NCBI GenBank assembly: GCA_016463225.1
Contig: JAEMRT010000003.1
Span: 70,073 to 134,072, forward strand
Reading direction: 5' to 3'
Length of the DNA stretch: 64,000 nt
Origin: Sphingopyxis sp.
Lineage (GTDB): Bacteria > Pseudomonadota > Alphaproteobacteria > Sphingomonadales > Sphingomonadaceae
Shown here: positions 61,699 through 64,000 of the stretch, piece after piece
Numbering within the stretch: the first letter of the stretch is position 1
Layout of the letters: each line of letters starts with the position of its first letter
Translations under genes and position numbers: made by a program
Notes under the pieces: generated by a model
What the model was told of the DNA's origin: nothing
Seen by the model: the letters and a program-made list of their open reading frames with translations, nothing else
The model's database searches: none

Positions 61699-63432
61699 GC
61701 CGGCGACGAGCGCACGCGCCCATAGCTCGGTGTCGATGATCGGGAGGAGCTGGTAGAAAAGCTGGTCGCGATTGGCGAACGGGCGAGTGAGATAGGTCTC
61801 GGTCGCGGCGCGGTCGAGTAGTCCCGCGCCCGCAATCAACCCATCGAGCAGGAAGGGTTTTAGCCGCTCGCGGTTGAGGTCGAAGGTGCGCGCGCAGAAG
61901 GCATCCATTGCGCCCTTCGTGCGCCGCTCGGCGACGATGCGGGGCAGCTCGGCCCGGAAGGCAGCGCGCGCGACCGCCCGGTCGCGGCCGTCCGCCACCC
62001 AGAGCCAGCTTGGGACCGCGAGGCAGGCTTCGACGACCGGCTGCGACAGCAGCGGGAAGAGCGAGGGGGCGACGGCATGCCGACCATAGCCGTCGAGATG
62101 CGAATAGGACGCGAGGATTGCATGAACATGCGCGCGTGTTCCACCGAATGTACCTGCCGGTTCCTCGAGCCATGGGTGAAAGGCGGGATCGGCGGGAAGC
62201 CGAGCTTCTGTGAGAAAGAGCTGGTTTCGCGGCCAGATCGGCGACGGGCGGGGCCGCCGGGCCCGGCGGATCGTCATTCCCGCCACCGTCCAGATATTGC
62301 TGCCATGGACGCGCGCGACATCCCTTATCGCTGTCATGAGCCCTAGGCCAATCCCGTGAGCGCGGAGCCAATCCGACGCGGGCGCCGACGTTCCCAAAGA
62401 ACAGAAAACGCAATCACCGCCGGTGCCGTTGATGAAGGCGGCTACCGCCTCAGCGCCGCCGATCTCGGCAAAGGCTCGGTCGGCAGGCCGCAGCATCGCT
62501 AGCATTCCCGGCCGCGCCTCGACGAGAGGTTCGACATGGGTGAGGTCGATCTCGCCCTCGATCGGCGCTTCGACGAGCGATATTCCGGTCATCTCGCTCA
62601 CTGCGCGCGCGTAGTGACGCTCGTCGCCTTCGCCGCCGGGCGTCACGAGGTTAATGCCGACTGCGTATCGCGCCTGAGTAGAGAGCGCGGCTGCGACAAT
62701 CGAGGAATCGAGACCGCCAGAGAGTTCGAGAGCCACCCGCGCCCCGGGTTCGACGAGCGCCGCGACCGACAGCAGGACAGCCTCGCGCACGTGCCGTGCC
62801 GCCTCGCCGAAATCCTCGATGCGCCGACCCGGTACCGCGAAAGTCCATGGCGACCAGAGCGCTCGCCGCTCGCCGCCGTGCCCCGTCTCGATCGCACAGT
62901 CCCCGGCTATGATCTCGTCGACCCCCGCTATGCCGGTCAGGCCGGTGTGCAGGTGCGAAAAGGCGAGATGCTGGGCAACATAGTTCCAGTCGATCAGGGG
63001 CGGAGCGAGACCGAGTTCCCTCAACAGCTCGACGTGCGAGGCAAGGAAGACGAGCTCATCTTGTCGCACGCGGAAGGCGTGCACGCCGCCCGAGGGGGAG
63101 CGCGTAGCGAAAATCGACGTCTCGTCGGCGCTCGCTGTGATCGCGACATAGTCGCCCCAATATCGCTTGACGAGCACGCTCCCGAGACCGTCGGCCTCGA
63201 CGGCATCGAACCGGTCGACCTTGATCGACGATTTTGCCGCATGGACGGCGCCGACGATGACACCGGCCCCCCCTAGAGGAAGCCAGGGCGTTCCGGGCGC
63301 CGCGAATATGGTGAGGCTGTCGGTGTCAAGAACGGGGACAAGGTCGGTCAGGCCTGTCAGGCGCGTCTTCCATGCGGCCTTCGCCTCCGCGTGTGCCGGA
63401 TTCAGCATCGCGAGATAGACGGGCGCGTTCAT
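61690..63432 (-). CDS. Lasso cyclase, asparagine synthetase-like (C protein)
   Basis: An asparagine-synthetase-family lasso cyclase of 580 residues that adenylates a core Asp/Glu side chain and closes the macrolactam. The ATP pyrophosphatase motif is LELSGGLDSSIVAAAL near residue 270. An N-terminal glutaminase-like domain lacks the usual catalytic Cys2 (MNAPVYLAML). The start at 63432 overlaps the B gene stop by ATGA; the track start at 63609 runs back through the B gene. It converges on the isopeptidase gene with 9 bases of overlap. No canonical precursor gene lies between B and C. Confidence 0.9.
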   Translation of the reverse strand: MNAPVYLAMLNPAHAEAKAAWKTRLTGLTDLVPVLDTDSLTIFAAPGTPWLPLGGAGVIVGAVHAAKSSIKVDRFDAVEADGLGSVLVKRYWGDYVAITASADETSIFATRSPSGGVHAFRVRQDELVFLASHVELLRELGLAPPLIDWNYVAQHLAFSHLHTGLTGIAGVDEIIAGDCAIETGHGGERRALWSPWTFAVPGRRIEDFGEAARHVREAVLLSVAALVEPGARVALELSGGLDSSIVAAALSTQARYAVGINLVTPGGEGDERHYARAVSEMTGISLVEAPIEGEIDLTHVEPLVEARPGMLAMLRPADRAFAEIGGAEAVAAFINGTGGDCVFCSLGTSAPASDWLRAHGIGLGLMTAIRDVARVHGSNIWTVAGMTIRRARRPRPSPIWPRNQLFLTEARLPADPAFHPWLEEPAGTFGGTRAHVHAILASYSHLDGYGRHAVAPSLFPLLSQPVVEACLAVPSWLWVADGRDRAVARAAFRAELPRIVAERRTKGAMDAFCARTFDLNRERLKPFLLDGLIAGAGLLDRAATETYLTRPFANRDQLFYQLLPIIDTELWARALVAGSR

Positions 63433-64000
63433 AGGACGAGGATCGGCGAGAAGGAGCGTACATGATCGAGCGCGTCGTTGAGCGCGCAATCTCCGGCCTG
63501 GGCCCAGCAATGCGCGGCGAAGGGCCATGCCTCGACGCCGAAAACGAGGTGCGGAGAGCAGCCGCGGCGCCCGGCGAAACGAAGAAAGGCTATCGTATCG
63601 GGCAGACACAAGGGCGGGAGCGGTACAAGGCGGCGGTAACGGTGGAAATGCTGTGCGACAAGGATCACGTCTGTCTCCTCACTTCCCCGGCCAAGGCTTC
63701 GGCTTCGCATGACGCCGTCGAGAAGGGTTCGCAGCGGCAGACGGCGGACTAGACGCCGCGCCGCGATGGACAGATGCGCGACCTCCAGGGCCTCGGCGAG
63801 CTGGAAGCGCCCGCCGATCACCTCTTGCTCGGTCGCACTTGTCGCAGGAGAAGCTATGTCGGCGGCGGGCGCTGCCGACGCATCGCCCTGGGCGCGTTCG
63901 ACGAGGCCCAGATCTTCGAGCATGGCGACATCCTCCGGCTCAAGCCGTGTGCCATCGCCTCTCGCCACCCGATCGAGAGCCGCTCCCACGCGGTCCGACA
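63429..64000 (-). CDS. Lasso leader peptidase (B protein), partial at window end
   Basis: The 3' part of a transglutaminase-like lasso B protein, cut by the window edge. The C-terminal protease domain shows the Cys-His-Asp set in LCLPDTIAF, FAAHCWAQ and LNDALD. The N-terminal visible part (DRVARGDGTRLEPEDVAMLEDLGLVER) looks like the end of a PqqD-type leader-binding (RRE) domain, so this is a fused B1-B2 form. The frame stays open to base 64000, and the GTG start in the track is probably internal. It precedes C with an ATGA overlap, an unusual B-C order for proteobacterial lasso loci, usually A-C-B. Confidence 0.87.
   Translation of the reverse strand, partial: SDRVGAALDRVARGDGTRLEPEDVAMLEDLGLVERAQGDASAAPAADIASPATSATEQEVIGGRFQLAEALEVAHLSIAARRLVRRLPLRTLLDGVMRSRSLGRGSEETDVILVAQHFHRYRRLVPLPPLCLPDTIAFLRFAGRRGCSPHLVFGVEAWPFAAHCWAQAGDCALNDALDHVRSFSPILVL

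Noticed and set aside
1-64000. Insertion sequences, integrases, CRISPR arrays, rRNA
   Set aside because: No transposase or integrase-like translation, no regular spaced repeats and no rRNA-like conserved stretches were seen, despite the mosaic gene content.

Overview
The window looks like chromosomal or plasmid DNA of a sphingomonad alphaproteobacterium (Sphingobium, Novosphingobium, Sphingopyxis or Rhizorhabdus type). The reasons are GC-rich coding sequence, very close PcpA and PcpC homologues, three TonB-dependent receptors, a LigM/Dmt-type folate-dependent O-demethylase, and a FecI-FecR-TonB receptor-isopeptidase lasso-peptide locus. No transposase, integrase, CRISPR array, rRNA or convincing tRNA was seen. 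All family assignments come from reading the translations; no database search was run.

Left block (0-15 kb): ring cleavage and lower pathways. pcpA (hydroquinone 1,2-dioxygenase) and pcpC (GST-type reductive dehalogenase) lie in the order known from pentachlorophenol degraders. They are followed by an Lrp regulator, a short MetE-like protein, pcaIJ divergent from an IclR regulator, and a PcaF-like thiolase. Together pcaIJ and the thiolase finish 3-oxoadipate to succinyl-CoA and acetyl-CoA. Folate genes pabB and folC come next, then a Rieske ferredoxin, fumarylacetoacetase, an aromatic aminotransferase and an unrecognised protein.

Middle block (15-35 kb): N-methyl (betaine/sarcosine) catabolism. 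It holds a dimethylglycine-dehydrogenase-like flavoprotein, a DddP-like M24 enzyme with an MFS transporter, a GbcA-like Rieske monooxygenase, glutathione-dependent formaldehyde dehydrogenase, a TonB receptor, folD, and a complete soxBDAG operon ending in purU. The logic is demethylation with the C1 unit passed to tetrahydrofolate or glutathione and then oxidised to formate.

Right-central block (35-54.6 kb): O-methyl and hydroxyquinol catabolism. It holds an antiporter, a LigB-type extradiol dioxygenase with a divergent LysR gene, a second purU-folD pair, a TonB receptor, a DdmC/VanA-like Rieske O-demethylase, a LysR gene, and a metF plus LigM/Dmt-like operon with a clear intrinsic terminator. 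These are followed by a YCII protein, a glutathionyl-hydroquinone reductase (PcpF type), an AraC regulator, hydroxyquinol 1,2-dioxygenase, a second YCII protein, two GSTs and a RutE-like nitroreductase. I infer a pathway for a methoxylated, possibly chlorinated, hydroquinone or hydroxyquinol. Maleylacetate reductase is not in the window, but pcaIJ and the thiolase are.

Right edge (55-64 kb): a lasso-peptide locus. An ECF sigma factor, FecR anti-sigma, STN-type TonB receptor and S9 isopeptidase run on the plus strand. They converge on an asparagine-synthetase-like lasso cyclase and a transglutaminase-like leader peptidase cut by the window end. The precursor gene was not found and may lie beyond base 64000.
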